Shown here one piece after another: positions 36,827 to 45,933 of a stretch of 64,000 bases of DNA. This DNA comes from Tepidimonas alkaliphilus. GTDB taxonomy: Bacteria; Pseudomonadota; Gammaproteobacteria; Burkholderiales; Burkholderiaceae_C. A model generated the notes under the pieces. It saw nothing but the letters and a program-made list of their open reading frames with translations. It did not search any database and was not told the origin of the DNA. How positions within the stretch are numbered: position 1 is the first letter of the stretch; each line of letters starts with the position of its first letter. The stretch spans positions 62,001 through 126,000 of the forward strand of contig NZ_VJNB01000002.1 in assembly GCF_007556595.1 (NCBI RefSeq), read 5' to 3'. The translations under genes and the position numbers were made by a program.

Positions 36827-37801
36827 ATGATGAACCCGCCTCCGAGCCCCCAGCCCGGCTCGCCTTGCCAACCTGCTGCGCTGTCGCTGACGACGGCATG
36901 GCGCTTGGCGCGCCCGGGCTTCCTGTGGGTGACCGTGGCCGGCGTGCTGCTCGGCAGCGCGATGGCGGCGGCCTGCGGCTGCGGCTTCGATGCGCCGCGC
37001 GCGGCGGTGGCGCTGGTGCTGGCGCTGCTGGCGCACGCCGCAGCCAACGCCTGGAACGACCACCACGATGCCGTCAGCGGCGCCGATGCGCTCAACCCCG
37101 CGCCGCTGGCGCCGTTCACCGGCGGCTCGCGCGTCATCCAGCAGGGGCAGGCCAGCGCCGCCGACGCGCGCCGGCTGGCGCTGACGCTGGCGGCGCTGGT
37201 GGCGCTCGGCGGGCTATGGCTGGCGCTGCAGGCCGGCGGGGTGCTGATCGTCATCGGGCTGGCCGGGCTGCTGCTTGGATGGGCTTACTCCGCGCCGCCG
37301 CTGCGGCTGATGGCGCGCGGACTGGGGGAGCTGACCGTGGCGGCGGCGTGGTGGCTGATCGTGGTCGGCGCCGACGCCACGCAGCGCGGCCAGTGGCACC
37401 TGGTGCCGGCGGTGAGCGCCGTGCCGTTTGCGCTGCTGGTGGCCAACATTCTGCTGATCAACGGCGTGCCGGATGCGCCGTTTGACGCCCGCGTGGCCAA
37501 GCGCACGCTGGCGGTGCGGCTGGGGCCGACCGGCGTGGCGGCGGCCTATACGGCGCTGGCGCTGCTGGCGCACGGCGCGCTGCTGGTGGCATGGCGGGCG
37601 CAGATCCCGCCCTCCACGGCGTGGTGGGGGCTGGCCTCCGCGCCGCTGTCGCTGGCGGCGGCGGCACGGCTGTGGCGCTTCGTGGCGCGCAGCGAGCCGG
37701 TGACGGCGCTGCGGCCGGCCATCGGGTTGACGATCGCAGCCGCCCTGGTGCACGCGCTGGCGCTGGCGGCGGCCTTCGTCGCAGTGGCGCTGCAGCGCTG
37801 A
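36827..37801 (+). CDS. UbiA/MenA-family prenyltransferase
   Basis: A 324-residue membrane protein with about eight hydrophobic segments. The two Asp-rich prenyl-diphosphate motifs are present: NAWNDHHDAVSGAD near residue 77 and NGVPDAPFDARVAKRTLAV near 215. The second has the KRTLAV ending common to MenA-like enzymes, but no menaquinone genes are nearby and the aromatic acceptor is unknown. Two adjacent ATGs (36827 and 36830) are possible starts. A TATAGT hexamer lies just upstream (36816-36821). Divergent from liuR. Confidence 0.85.
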   Translation: MMNPPPSPQPGSPCQPAALSLTTAWRLARPGFLWVTVAGVLLGSAMAAACGCGFDAPRAAVALVLALLAHAAANAWNDHHDAVSGADALNPAPLAPFTGGSRVIQQGQASAADARRLALTLAALVALGGLWLALQAGGVLIVIGLAGLLLGWAYSAPPLRLMARGLGELTVAAAWWLIVVGADATQRGQWHLVPAVSAVPFALLVANILLINGVPDAPFDARVAKRTLAVRLGPTGVAAAYTALALLAHGALLVAWRAQIPPSTAWWGLASAPLSLAAAARLWRFVARSEPVTALRPAIGLTIAAALVHALALAAAFVAVALQR

Positions 37802-37829
37802 AGGTCGGCTGGGGCTGCGCCGCGCCACA

Positions 37830-38555
37830 TCAGCCAGGGGCGGCCACGCGGCGGTCGGCGACGATGCGGCCATCGACCAGCTCAACGATGCGGTCGCAGC
37901 GCGCCGCCAGACGCGGGTCGTGCGTGACGATCAGGCAGGCGCTGCCCATATCGCGGTTGAACGCGCGCAGCAGCGCAAACACCGCATCGGCGCTGGCGGT
38001 GTCGAGGTTGCCGGTGGGCTCATCCGCCAGGATCAGGCGCGGCTGCAAGATCAACGCCCGCGCCAAGGCCACGCGCTGCTGCATGCCGCCGGACAGCTCG
38101 CCAGGCCGCTTGGCCAGCGCCTCGCCTAAGCCGACGCGCTGCAGCAGCGCGCGGGCGCGCGCTTCGTCGGCTGGCGTCAACGCGCCATGCGCAGCCAGCA
38201 CGGGCAACAGCACGTTTTCCAGCGCGGTGAAAGCTGGCAGCAAGTGGTGATACTGAAACACAAACCCGATCGTGCGCCCGCGCAACGCGGTCAGCTGCGC
38301 TTCACTCAGTGAGGCGGTATCGAACCCGTCGATCCACAGCTGGCCCTCCGTAGGACGCTCCAGCAGGCCCATGACGTTCAGCAGCGTGCTTTTGCCGGAG
38401 CCGGACGGCCCTGTCAGCGCAACGAACTCATGGGGTTGCAATTCGAGGTCGATGCCATGCAGCACCTCGGTTTCCACTGGCGTGCCGACGTGGTAGCGCT
38501 GGCGAACGCCGCGCAGCGCCAGCACCGGGGCGGCGGTTTCGTCGGCGGGCCTCAT
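37830..38555 (-). CDS. ABC exporter ATP-binding protein (LolD/MacB type)
   Basis: A 241-residue ATPase: Walker [10 protein letters not shown], a Q-loop in [21 protein letters not shown], signature [15 protein letters not shown], and Walker [18 protein letters not shown]. The GNLD and [10 protein letters not shown] patterns are typical of the LolD/MacB/FtsE subfamily, which works with FtsX-type permeases. It overlaps the permease stop as ATGA. It is the third gene of the exporter operon adaptor-permease-ATPase. Confidence 0.92.
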   Translation of the reverse strand: MRPADETAAPVLALRGVRQRYHVGTPVETEVLHGIDLELQPHEFVALTGPSGSGKSTLLNVMGLLERPTEGQLWIDGFDTASLSEAQLTALRGRTIGFVFQYHHLLPAFTALENVLLPVLAAHGALTPADEARARALLQRVGLGEALAKRPGELSGGMQQRVALARALILQPRLILADEPTGNLDTASADAVFALLRAFNRDMGSACLIVTHDPRLAARCDRIVELVDGRIVADRRVAAPG

Positions 38556-39823
38556 GCGCGGATCGCCTGCACCGGATCCATGCGCGCGGCGCGCCGCGCC
38601 GGCAACCATGCCGCCAGCAACCCCACCGCACACGCCACCAGTGCAGCTTGCAGCGCCAGCTGGGGATCGAGCTCGGCCTGAAACAGCGCGCCGGGCCCGT
38701 TGGGGTTTTGAAACACGCGCGAAAACACCGCCAGCAGCCCATACGCCAGGCTGGTTCCCAGCAGCGAGCCGCTCAACCCCACCAAAGCCCCTTGCAGCAA
38801 AAACACCGCCATCACCTGCCCGCGCCCCACGCCCACGGCCCGCAAAATGCCGATTTCGCGCTGTTTTTGCACCACGCTGACCACCAAGACGCTGGCGATC
38901 CCCAAGGCCACGATCAGCACGACGAAACTGCGGATCAGGTTGTTGGACATCGCCTGATTCGACAGCGCGGTCAGCAGCGCCGCATTGGTTTGCATCCAGC
39001 TCTCCACCGTCAGGCCGGTCTGCGCGCGCAACTCGGCGGCCACGGCTTCGGCGCGAAACAAATCGCGCACCGTCAGCTCCAGCTGCGTGACGCCGCCCGG
39101 CACACCCAACAGCGTTTGCCCCAGCCGCAGCGGCACCAACACCCAGCGCCGGTTGAGGTCGCGGTTGCCAACATCCAGCACCCCGGCCACCGTCACGGTT
39201 TCGCTGCGCCCTTGCGCCGAGGTCAGCCGCACGCGATCGCCCACCGTCACGCCCAAGTCGGCAGCCAACTCGGCGCCGATCATCGCCTCGGCGGCGCTGA
39301 TCGCCCAACGCCCCTGCACCAGCTTGTCATCCAGCCGCACCACGCGCCGGTACGCCTCGGGCACCACGCCGATCAGCGTTACGCTGCGGCTGGCCTGACC
39401 GCGCAGCGCCAGCGCCGGGCCACTGACCACCGGCGAGACGGCCAACACGTTGTCGTGGCGGGCCACCAGCGCCGCAATCCGCTCCCAGGCGTCCACCGCT
39501 CGCAGGGCCTGCTCCCGCGGCTGCACGCGCGCGGCCACCGCTGGGGCATCCGGGGGCGCGGCGCGCCGGGTTTGCGGGGAGGGTGCGCGCACGACGATAT
39601 GCGGCTGTGTGCCCAGCACGCGATCGATGATCGAGGCTTGCAACTGTTGGATCAGCTGCGTCAAAAAGATGATGACGGCCACCCCCCCAGTGACGCCGGC
39701 CAAAATCAGCGCGGTCTGCATGCGGCCCTCGCGCAAAAAGCGCAGCGCCACCAGCAACTCGAATGGCAACCAACGGGCCCAGGGGCTTAGGGCCGCGCGC
39801 GCTGCACTGCCTCGCATCGCCAT
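38552..39823 (-). CDS. ABC exporter permease (MacB/FtsX fold)
   Basis: 423 residues: one N-terminal membrane helix ([20 protein letters not shown]), a large periplasmic MacB_PCD-like domain (about 65-260), and three C-terminal helices ([20 protein letters not shown] and following) ending with [17 protein letters not shown], the standard FtsX-family terminus. Mechanotransmission-type export of a lipid, peptide or macrolide-like substrate is expected; the cargo is unknown. ATG 39823 is 4 bp after the adaptor stop. Confidence 0.9.
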   Translation of the reverse strand: MAMRGSAARAALSPWARWLPFELLVALRFLREGRMQTALILAGVTGGVAVIIFLTQLIQQLQASIIDRVLGTQPHIVVRAPSPQTRRAAPPDAPAVAARVQPREQALRAVDAWERIAALVARHDNVLAVSPVVSGPALALRGQASRSVTLIGVVPEAYRRVVRLDDKLVQGRWAISAAEAMIGAELAADLGVTVGDRVRLTSAQGRSETVTVAGVLDVGNRDLNRRWVLVPLRLGQTLLGVPGGVTQLELTVRDLFRAEAVAAELRAQTGLTVESWMQTNAALLTALSNQAMSNNLIRSFVVLIVALGIASVLVVSVVQKQREIGILRAVGVGRGQVMAVFLLQGALVGLSGSLLGTSLAYGLLAVFSRVFQNPNGPGALFQAELDPQLALQAALVACAVGLLAAWLPARRAARMDPVQAIRA

Positions 39824-39827
39824 CCCT

Positions 39828-41045
39828 TTAACGCCCGGCGGCGACAACCTGACGCACCCGCACGCGCTCGCCCGGCAGCGCTTTTTCAGTCTGCGGGATC
39901 AACAGCATGCCGGCCTCGACGCCTTCGGTGAGCTCCACCTGACCGATGCCGCGCAAGCCCACCTGAACCGGCTGACGCACCGCGCGTCCATCTTGCACTT
40001 TCAGCACCCAGGGTTGCGGGCTGTCGATGTCGCGCACCGCTTCGGCTGGCGCCACCCGGGCGTCGTCGCGCCGCGCGCCGACAATTTCAACCGACACCGT
40101 CATGGCCGGACGCAGCCAGGCCGGCGGGTTGCCCAGCTTGAGCCGAACCAGCACCGTGCCCCGTTGGGCATCGGCGGCCGGGGCCACCCAATCGACCACC
40201 GCGTCCAGGGGCTGCGTGGGATCGGCATCGGCCGCCACCCGCGCGGGCAAGCCCGGAGCCAGCAGCCGCACGTGACGCTCGTCCACGGCAGCTTCCACGC
40301 GTAGCGGCGCTTGCGCGGCCAACGTCAGCAGCGGTCGGCCCGGCTGCGCCAAGCTGCCTGGCTCCACGTGCCGCGCCAGCACCACGCCATCGACCGGGCT
40401 GACCACCCGGGTGCGCGCCAGCCGCGCCTGCGCCAACGCCAGCGCCGCTTCAGCCTGGCGCAAACGCGACTCCAGCAGCGCCGCGGCGACCTCACCGGCG
40501 CGGTTGGCTTGCGCCTGCGCACGCGCGGCCTGCCAGGCGCTTCGGGCCTGGGCCCAAGCACGCTCGGCTTCGTCGGCGCGCTGCGCGGAAAAGAAGCCTT
40601 GCGCGACCAGAGCGCGGACGCGCTCAGCCTCACGCTCGGCGGTGCGCAGATTGGCTTCGGCCTGCTGCAGGGTGGCTTCGCTCACCGGCGCGGTCACGGC
40701 GAATTGTTCGCGCCGACGCAGCCGGGCCTCCTGCAGCGCCGCCTCGGCCTGCTGCACGGCGGCGCGGGCTTCCTCATCGTCCAGCTGCACCAGCAGCTGG
40801 CCGGCGCGCACGGTCTGGCCTTCGCGCACCGCCACCGAACGCACGGTGGCCGTCACTTCGCTGCCAACGTCCCACTGGGTCGGCGCCTGCACCTGGCCGC
40901 TGACCACCACCGTCTGCACGATGGGGCCGCGCTGCACCGCCACCGCGCGCACTGAGGCTGGGCGGCCAGCCCACCAGCCAACCGCCACGAGCACCGCGAC
41001 CGCCACACCCAAGCCGGCGATCCATTGCTTTGCGCGCCGTTGCAT
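39828..41045 (-). CDS. Periplasmic adaptor (membrane fusion) protein of the exporter
   Basis: A 405-residue HlyD/AcrA-type adaptor: one N-terminal membrane anchor (GLGVAVAVLVAVGWWAG), a split lipoyl domain (VREGQTVRAGQLLVQLD and VVSPVDGVVLARHVEPGSL), a long alpha-hairpin coiled coil (about 105-215) and C-terminal beta domains. It would bridge the FtsX-type permease to an outer-membrane channel; no TolC-like gene is in the window. It is the first gene of the operon. ATG 41045 (MQRRAKQW) chosen because it precedes the anchor directly. Confidence 0.9.
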   Translation of the reverse strand: MQRRAKQWIAGLGVAVAVLVAVGWWAGRPASVRAVAVQRGPIVQTVVVSGQVQAPTQWDVGSEVTATVRSVAVREGQTVRAGQLLVQLDDEEARAAVQQAEAALQEARLRRREQFAVTAPVSEATLQQAEANLRTAEREAERVRALVAQGFFSAQRADEAERAWAQARSAWQAARAQAQANRAGEVAAALLESRLRQAEAALALAQARLARTRVVSPVDGVVLARHVEPGSLAQPGRPLLTLAAQAPLRVEAAVDERHVRLLAPGLPARVAADADPTQPLDAVVDWVAPAADAQRGTVLVRLKLGNPPAWLRPAMTVSVEIVGARRDDARVAPAEAVRDIDSPQPWVLKVQDGRAVRQPVQVGLRGIGQVELTEGVEAGMLLIPQTEKALPGERVRVRQVVAAGR

Positions 41046-41065
41046 CGTCCGCCAAGCGTAACATG

Positions 41066-41668
41066 TCAGGCCAGCGGCCACTGGCGCTCCGCCCGATGGC
41101 GCTGCGCGTAGTCGGGGAGCGCCTGCGCCACCAACGCCCAAAATGCCGCGCCATGGTGCGGTTCGCGCAAATGGGCCAGTTCGTGCACGACGACGTCGTC
41201 GCGCAACGCCTCGGGCAGGCAGACCAGGCGCCAGTTCAGGCTGACGGCGCCGCGGCCGCTGGCGCTGCCCCAGCGCGTGCGCGCCGACGACAGGCGCAGC
41301 CGCTGCGGCTGCACGCCCAGCCGCGGCGCCCAGTGCGCCACGCGCGCGGCCAGATCGGCCCGCGCCTGCGCGCGCAGCGCCGGGGTCAGCGGCGGCCACC
41401 CCGGGGCCGGGCGTTCAGCCTGCCGCTGCAAGTGGGCGACGATCCAGTCGGCCCGCCGCTGCAGGCATTCTTCCACCCACGCCGCCGGGGCGCGCTGAGG
41501 CGCGCGCACGCGCAGGCCGTCTGGGCCAATCTGCAACCCGGGCGTGCGCCGCGCGCTGCGCTCCAGGCGGTAGGCCACCTCCCGGCCGGCCAGTCGCGCG
41601 GTGCGGTTGACCTGCGGGTGGCGCCACGGCGCGCCAGCGTCAGCCGGCGGAGGCAGGCTGGCGGTCAT
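41066..41668 (-). CDS. YgjP-like M48 zinc metallopeptidase
   Basis: 200 residues. The zinc motif HELAHLREPHHGAAFW (H-E-x-x-H with a third ligand His nearby) and the preceding ARTRWGSASGRGAVSLNWRL are characteristic of the DUF45/YgjP-like family of small gluzincin peptidases. Substrate unknown. The start overlaps the end of plsC by 29 bp, making it the last gene of the corC-to-plsC operon. Confidence 0.88.
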   Translation of the reverse strand: MTASLPPPADAGAPWRHPQVNRTARLAGREVAYRLERSARRTPGLQIGPDGLRVRAPQRAPAAWVEECLQRRADWIVAHLQRQAERPAPGWPPLTPALRAQARADLAARVAHWAPRLGVQPQRLRLSSARTRWGSASGRGAVSLNWRLVCLPEALRDDVVVHELAHLREPHHGAAFWALVAQALPDYAQRHRAERQWPLA

Positions 41669-42416
41669 CGGCGTGCTCCTGGCCGCGGTAGGCCTCGGGG
41701 TCGAGGCGGCGCATCTCGCCCTCGATCCAGGTCTCGACCTCGCGCATTAGCTCGTCCGGATCGCGGCCGGCGCTGGGGATCGGCCGCCCGATCGAGAACA
41801 CCACGGTGCCGGGCCGCTTGACGAGGGCCCGCCGCGGCCAGCACCGACCGGAGGTGATGGCGATCGGGATCACCGGCACGCCGGTGGCCACGGCCAGCCG
41901 CGCGCCGCCGGTCTTGTACTGCCCCTTGGCGCCGCGCGGCACGCGCGTGCCTTCCGGAAACATGATGACCCACACCCCGCGCGCCAGCAGCGCCCGACCC
42001 TGCTCGACCACCCGCTGGAACGCCTGCGTGCGCTTGGCGCGGTCGATGTGGATCATTTCAAGCCGCCCTAGCGCCCAGCCGAAGAACGGGATGTAGAGCA
42101 GCTCGCGCTTGAACACGAACGCCAGCGGCCGCGGCATCAGCACCGGCAGCGCGAACGTCTCCCACGTTGACTGGTGCTTGGCCAGCAGGATGGCCGGCGC
42201 GTGCGGATCGGTCGGCAGGTTCTCCCAGCCGATCACCTCGTTGCGGATGCCCAGCATCCAGCGCGCGGCCCAAACTTGCAACCCCGCCCAAGCCACGCAG
42301 AAGCGATACAAGCGCCGCGGCGGCCACAGCAACGACAGCCCCAGCGCCGCCAGCGCCCACGGCATCACCGTGACCGCCATGAACAGCAGATGCGCCCAGG
42401 AGCGCAGCGCGTTCAT
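41640..42416 (-). CDS. plsC: 1-Acyl-sn-glycerol-3-phosphate acyltransferase
   Basis: 258 residues. Motif I reads KHQSTWETF (the H-x4-E variant common in betaproteobacteria), motif III MFPEGTRVPRG, and motif IV VPVIPIAI. One or two N-terminal membrane segments. It acylates lysophosphatidic acid to phosphatidic acid in phospholipid synthesis. ATG 42416 overlaps the gmhB stop as ATGA. Confidence 0.92.
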   Translation of the reverse strand: MNALRSWAHLLFMAVTVMPWALAALGLSLLWPPRRLYRFCVAWAGLQVWAARWMLGIRNEVIGWENLPTDPHAPAILLAKHQSTWETFALPVLMPRPLAFVFKRELLYIPFFGWALGRLEMIHIDRAKRTQAFQRVVEQGRALLARGVWVIMFPEGTRVPRGAKGQYKTGGARLAVATGVPVIPIAITSGRCWPRRALVKRPGTVVFSIGRPIPSAGRDPDELMREVETWIEGEMRRLDPEAYRGQEHADDRQPASAG

Positions 42417-43006
42417 GCGGCCGCTCCTGCATCGCCGGCCGGGGCGCCGCGCGCCAGCAGCGCGTCGGCCAGCGCCGCCAGGTCGTCGTGGCAGGCCACG
42501 TTGGCCGGCAACTCCGGCGGGCGACCGACGCCGCGCCACGCCGCCAGCTGCCCAGTCAGCACCAGGTGGGTGTCGCAGCCGGCAGCCAGCGCCGCCTGCA
42601 CGTCGCGCATCGAATCGCCCGCCGCCACCAGCTGCTGCGGCGCCACGCCAAAGCGCTGCGCGATCTGCAGGAACAGCCCCGGCGCCGGCTTGCGGCAGTC
42701 GCAGCCCTCGTCCGGCGCATGCGGGCAGAAGAACACCGCTTCCACGCGCGCGCCGGCCTGCGCCAGCACGCGGTGCATGCGCGCGTGCACCGCGTTGAGC
42801 GTGGCCGTGTCGAACCAGCCGCGACCCAGCCCCGCCTGGTTGGAGGCCACCACGATGCGCCAGCCGGCCTCGTGCAGGCGCGCCAGCGCCTCCACCGCGC
42901 CCGGCAGCGGCTCCCAGTCGTCCGGGCCGCGCACGAAGTCCTCCGGATCGCGGCTCAAGGTGCCGTCGCGGTCGATGACCAGCAGCCGAGGAGCACGCGC
43001 AGGCAT
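42413..43006 (-). CDS. gmhB: D-glycero-beta-D-manno-heptose-1,7-bisphosphate 7-phosphatase
   Basis: A 197-residue HAD phosphatase of LPS heptose synthesis. Seen: the nucleophile motif LLVIDRDGTLS, IVVASNQAGLGRGWF, the zinc loop CPHAPDEGCDCRKPAPGLF (Cys-x-His and Cys-x-Cys), and the GDSMRDVQAA motif IV. ATG 43006 was chosen; a TTG two codons upstream is also in frame. It lies 16 bp after glyS, as usual in Burkholderiales. Confidence 0.92.
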   Translation of the reverse strand: MPARAPRLLVIDRDGTLSRDPEDFVRGPDDWEPLPGAVEALARLHEAGWRIVVASNQAGLGRGWFDTATLNAVHARMHRVLAQAGARVEAVFFCPHAPDEGCDCRKPAPGLFLQIAQRFGVAPQQLVAAGDSMRDVQAALAAGCDTHLVLTGQLAAWRGVGRPPELPANVACHDDLAALADALLARGAPAGDAGAAA

Positions 43007-43022
43007 GGGCAAGCGCCCCAGG

Positions 43023-45152
43023 TCAGGCCGCCAGCCGCGCCAGATCGGCCACGCGGTTCATCGCGCGCTGCAGCAGCGCGAGCAGACCCAGCCGGTTGGC
43101 GCGCAACACCGGGTCGTCGGCGTTGACCATCACGCCGTCGAAGAAGGCATCCACCGGCCCCTTGAGCGAGGCCAAGCGGCGCAGGCTTTCGGTGTAGTCG
43201 CCGGCCTCGAAGGCGGCGTCGGCCTGCGGCTGCACCTGAAGCAGCGCCTCGTGCAGCGCGCGCTCGGCCGGCTCCACCAGCCGCGCCGGCTCCACCTGCG
43301 GCGCCACCGCCTGCGTGGCCTTTCGCAGGATGTTGCCGACGCGCTTGTTGGCCGCCGCCAGCGCCGGCGCCTCCGGCAGCGCGGCGAACGCTCGCACCGC
43401 CTGCAGCCGCCGGGGCACCTGCGCCAGCTGCGGGGGGCGCAGCGCCAGCACCGCCTCCACCTCGTGGGCGGTGTAGCCCTGCTCGCGCAGCAGCACCGCC
43501 AGACGGTCGTAGATGAAGTCGGCCAGCGCCGCGCGCGGGTCGCGCAGGCGCTCGCCGAACGCCGCCACGGCGTCGTCGAGCAGGTCCGGCAGCGCCAGCG
43601 GCAGGTCGCGCTCAATCAGCATGCGCACCACGCCCAGCGCATGGCGACGCAGCGCGTAGGGATCCTTGTCGCCGCTGGGCAGCTGGCCGATGCCGAACAG
43701 GCCGGCCAGCGTCTCCAGCTTGTCGGCCAGCGCCAGCACCAACCCAACCTCCCCGCGCGGCAGCGCATCGCCTGCAAAGCGCGGCCGGTAGTGGTCCTCG
43801 ATCGCCTCGGCCACGCGGGCGTCCTCGCCGTCGTGCAGCGCGTAGTAGCGCCCCATCGTGCCCTGCAGCTCGGGGAACTCGCCGACCATGTCGGTCAGCA
43901 GGTCGGCCTTGGCCAGCCGCGCGGCGCGATCCGCCAGGCGCAGCAGCTCCCCCCCGCCCAGGCGCTGCGCGATCGCGCGCGCGATCGCCCCCACGCGCTC
44001 GACGCGCTCGCCCTGCGTGCCGAGCTCGCGGTGATACACCACCTTCGCCAACCCTTCGACGCGCGACGCCAGCGGGCGCTTGCGGTCCTGGTCATAGAAG
44101 AACTTGGCGTCCGCCAGGCGCGGGCGCACGACGCGCTCGTTGCCGGCCACCACCGCGCTGGGATCCGCCGGCGTGACGTTGCTGACCACCAGGAAGCGGT
44201 GCGTCAGCCGCCCGTCGGCGTCCAGCAGTGGAAAGTATTTTTGGTTGGCCTTCATCGTCAGGATCAGGCACTCCTGCGGCACTTCCAGGAACGCCGGATC
44301 GAATTGGCACACCAACACGTTGGGGCGCTCCACCAGCGCCGTCACCTCGTCCAGCAGCGCCTCGTCGTCGATCGGACGGCAGCCGCCGCCAACGCGCGCG
44401 GCGGCCTCCTCGAGCTGGCGGCGGATCTCGGCGCGGCGCGCCTCGAAACTCGCGATCACTGCGCCGTCGCGCGCCAGCGCCTCGGCGTAGGCGTCGGCGT
44501 GCGGCAGCTCGATCGGGTCGCGCGCGGCCTCGAAGCGGTGGCCGTGCGTGTGGCGCCCGGCCCGCAGGCCCAGCGCCTGCACCGGCACCACCTCTGCGCC
44601 GTGCAGCGCCACCAGCGCGTGCGCCGGGCGCACGAAGTGCACGTTGCTCCAGCCGTCGGCCAGCTGGTAGGTCATCACCTTCGGGATCGGCAGCCGCCGC
44701 AGCGTCTCCTCCAGCGCCTTCTGCAGGCCGTCGGCCAGCGTCGCGCCCGGCGCCACGCTGTCCCAGAACAGCGCCTCGGCCTTGCCGTCGGGCTGGCGCA
44801 CCAGCCGCGCCACCAGCGCCGCCGGATCGTCGGTGGCCACGCCCAGCGCCGCAAGCTTCTTCAGCAGCGCCGGCGTCGGCCGGCCGTCGGCGTCCAGGCC
44901 GACGCCGACTGGCATCAGCTTGGTGCGCACCGGCTGGTCCGGCGCCTTGGCCCGCACGCCCGCGATGTGCACCGCCAGCCGCCGCGGGCTCGCGTACGGC
45001 GTGACGGCGGCGTCGGCCTCCACCAGCCCCTGCGCGCGCAGCTGCTCGGCCAGCGTGGTCGCAAACGCCTCACCCAGAGTCTTCAGCGCCTTCGGCGGCA
45101 GCTCCTCGACGCAGAGCTCCACCAGCAGCGGCGATCGTTCGTGTGCAGTCAT
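43023..45152 (-). CDS. glyS: Glycyl-tRNA synthetase beta subunit
   Basis: 709 residues, near the E. coli length (689). Recognised by LLVELCVEELPPKALK at the start, GVGLDADGRPTPAL, LTMKANQKYFPLLDADG, the HD-like region YALHDGEDARVAEAIEDHY, and the C-terminal anticodon-binding DALR-like part. The beta subunit binds tRNA in the alpha2-beta2 enzyme. It is normally next to glyQ; here a toxin-antitoxin pair lies between them. ATG 45152. Confidence 0.96.
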   Translation of the reverse strand: MTAHERSPLLVELCVEELPPKALKTLGEAFATTLAEQLRAQGLVEADAAVTPYASPRRLAVHIAGVRAKAPDQPVRTKLMPVGVGLDADGRPTPALLKKLAALGVATDDPAALVARLVRQPDGKAEALFWDSVAPGATLADGLQKALEETLRRLPIPKVMTYQLADGWSNVHFVRPAHALVALHGAEVVPVQALGLRAGRHTHGHRFEAARDPIELPHADAYAEALARDGAVIASFEARRAEIRRQLEEAAARVGGGCRPIDDEALLDEVTALVERPNVLVCQFDPAFLEVPQECLILTMKANQKYFPLLDADGRLTHRFLVVSNVTPADPSAVVAGNERVVRPRLADAKFFYDQDRKRPLASRVEGLAKVVYHRELGTQGERVERVGAIARAIAQRLGGGELLRLADRAARLAKADLLTDMVGEFPELQGTMGRYYALHDGEDARVAEAIEDHYRPRFAGDALPRGEVGLVLALADKLETLAGLFGIGQLPSGDKDPYALRRHALGVVRMLIERDLPLALPDLLDDAVAAFGERLRDPRAALADFIYDRLAVLLREQGYTAHEVEAVLALRPPQLAQVPRRLQAVRAFAALPEAPALAAANKRVGNILRKATQAVAPQVEPARLVEPAERALHEALLQVQPQADAAFEAGDYTESLRRLASLKGPVDAFFDGVMVNADDPVLRANRLGLLALLQRAMNRVADLARLAA

Positions 45153-45175
45153 CTCGTGATTCCAGCTCGCCCCGT

Positions 45176-45634
45176 TCAGTGGGGCACCTCCTCGTCAGGC
45201 CAGCCCAGCCCCAGCGCGCGGGCGTTGCGGTTGAGCCGCCGGTCGAAGCTGAAGAACAGCGTGCAGCCGCGCCGCCAAGCCAGCGCCAAGTGCAGCGCGT
45301 CGCCGGCGCGCAGGCCGCTTGCCACGCGCTGGCACAGCCCGGCGGCCGCCGCAAAATCCTCGCCCTCGCACGCCACGACGTCGATGCCGCCGCGGCGCAC
45401 CCCGTCGCGGTAGGCGTCGCACAGCGCCGCCGCCGTGGCCGGCGCGAAGTCGCCGCGGCGCGCCTTGACCGCCAGCGCGCTGGCCACCTCGACCTCGGTC
45501 CAGTCGGCCGTCAGCAGGCGCCAGCCACCCTGCAGCACCGCGCGTGCGTGCGGGGCGGAGGGCTCGCGGCTCAGCAGCGCGACCCAGACGCTGGTGTCGA
45601 CGTAGCAGGCCGCCGCGCTCAAACCCGGCTCCAT
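45176..45634 (-). CDS. VapC-like PIN-domain ribonuclease toxin
   Basis: 152 residues. PIN-domain acidic residues are in place: Asp in CYVDTSVWVALL, Glu in WTEVEVASALA, Asp in LRAGDALHLALAW, and a C-terminal SFDRRLNRNA. VapC toxins are Mg-dependent RNases that cut tRNA or rRNA. ATG 45634 lies inside the antitoxin 3' end (16-bp overlap). It is located between glyQ and glyS on the same strand, 23 bp before glyS. Confidence 0.86.
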   Translation of the reverse strand: MEPGLSAAACYVDTSVWVALLSREPSAPHARAVLQGGWRLLTADWTEVEVASALAVKARRGDFAPATAAALCDAYRDGVRRGGIDVVACEGEDFAAAAGLCQRVASGLRAGDALHLALAWRRGCTLFFSFDRRLNRNARALGLGWPDEEVPH

Positions 45635-45876
45635 GCCTCGCGCGGCACCGGCTCGGTGGCCGGCACGTCCAGCCGCTCGTGCAGCGCGTCCAGCGCCTGC
45701 AGCCACTGGCGGCGCTGCTGCAGCGTCTGCGGATCCACCGCCACCGCCAGCCGGGCCGGGCCCAGCGGCTCGACCTGCAGGCGGTCGCCCTCGCGCAGCT
45801 CGCCGAGCTGACGCAGCAGCTCGCGCGGCAGGCGGATGGCCAGGCTGTTGCCCCAGCGGCTGATGGTCAGCTCCAT
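45619..45876 (-). CDS. AbrB/MazE-type antitoxin (VapB-like)
   Basis: 85 residues. The swapped-hairpin AbrB DNA-binding fold is clear: MELTISRWGNSLAIRLPREL, LREGDRLQVE. The C-terminal half should wrap the PIN toxin. ATG 45876 gives the canonical N-terminus; an upstream TTG frame is rejected. It lies 57 bp downstream of glyQ and overlaps the toxin start by 16 bp. Confidence 0.86.
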   Translation of the reverse strand: MELTISRWGNSLAIRLPRELLRQLGELREGDRLQVEPLGPARLAVAVDPQTLQQRRQWLQALDALHERLDVPATEPVPREAWSRV

Positions 45877-45933
45877 GGCAGACTCCGGCAGACGTCGATC
45901 CAACGTATCTACAAGTATAGACCGTCCGCCCCG

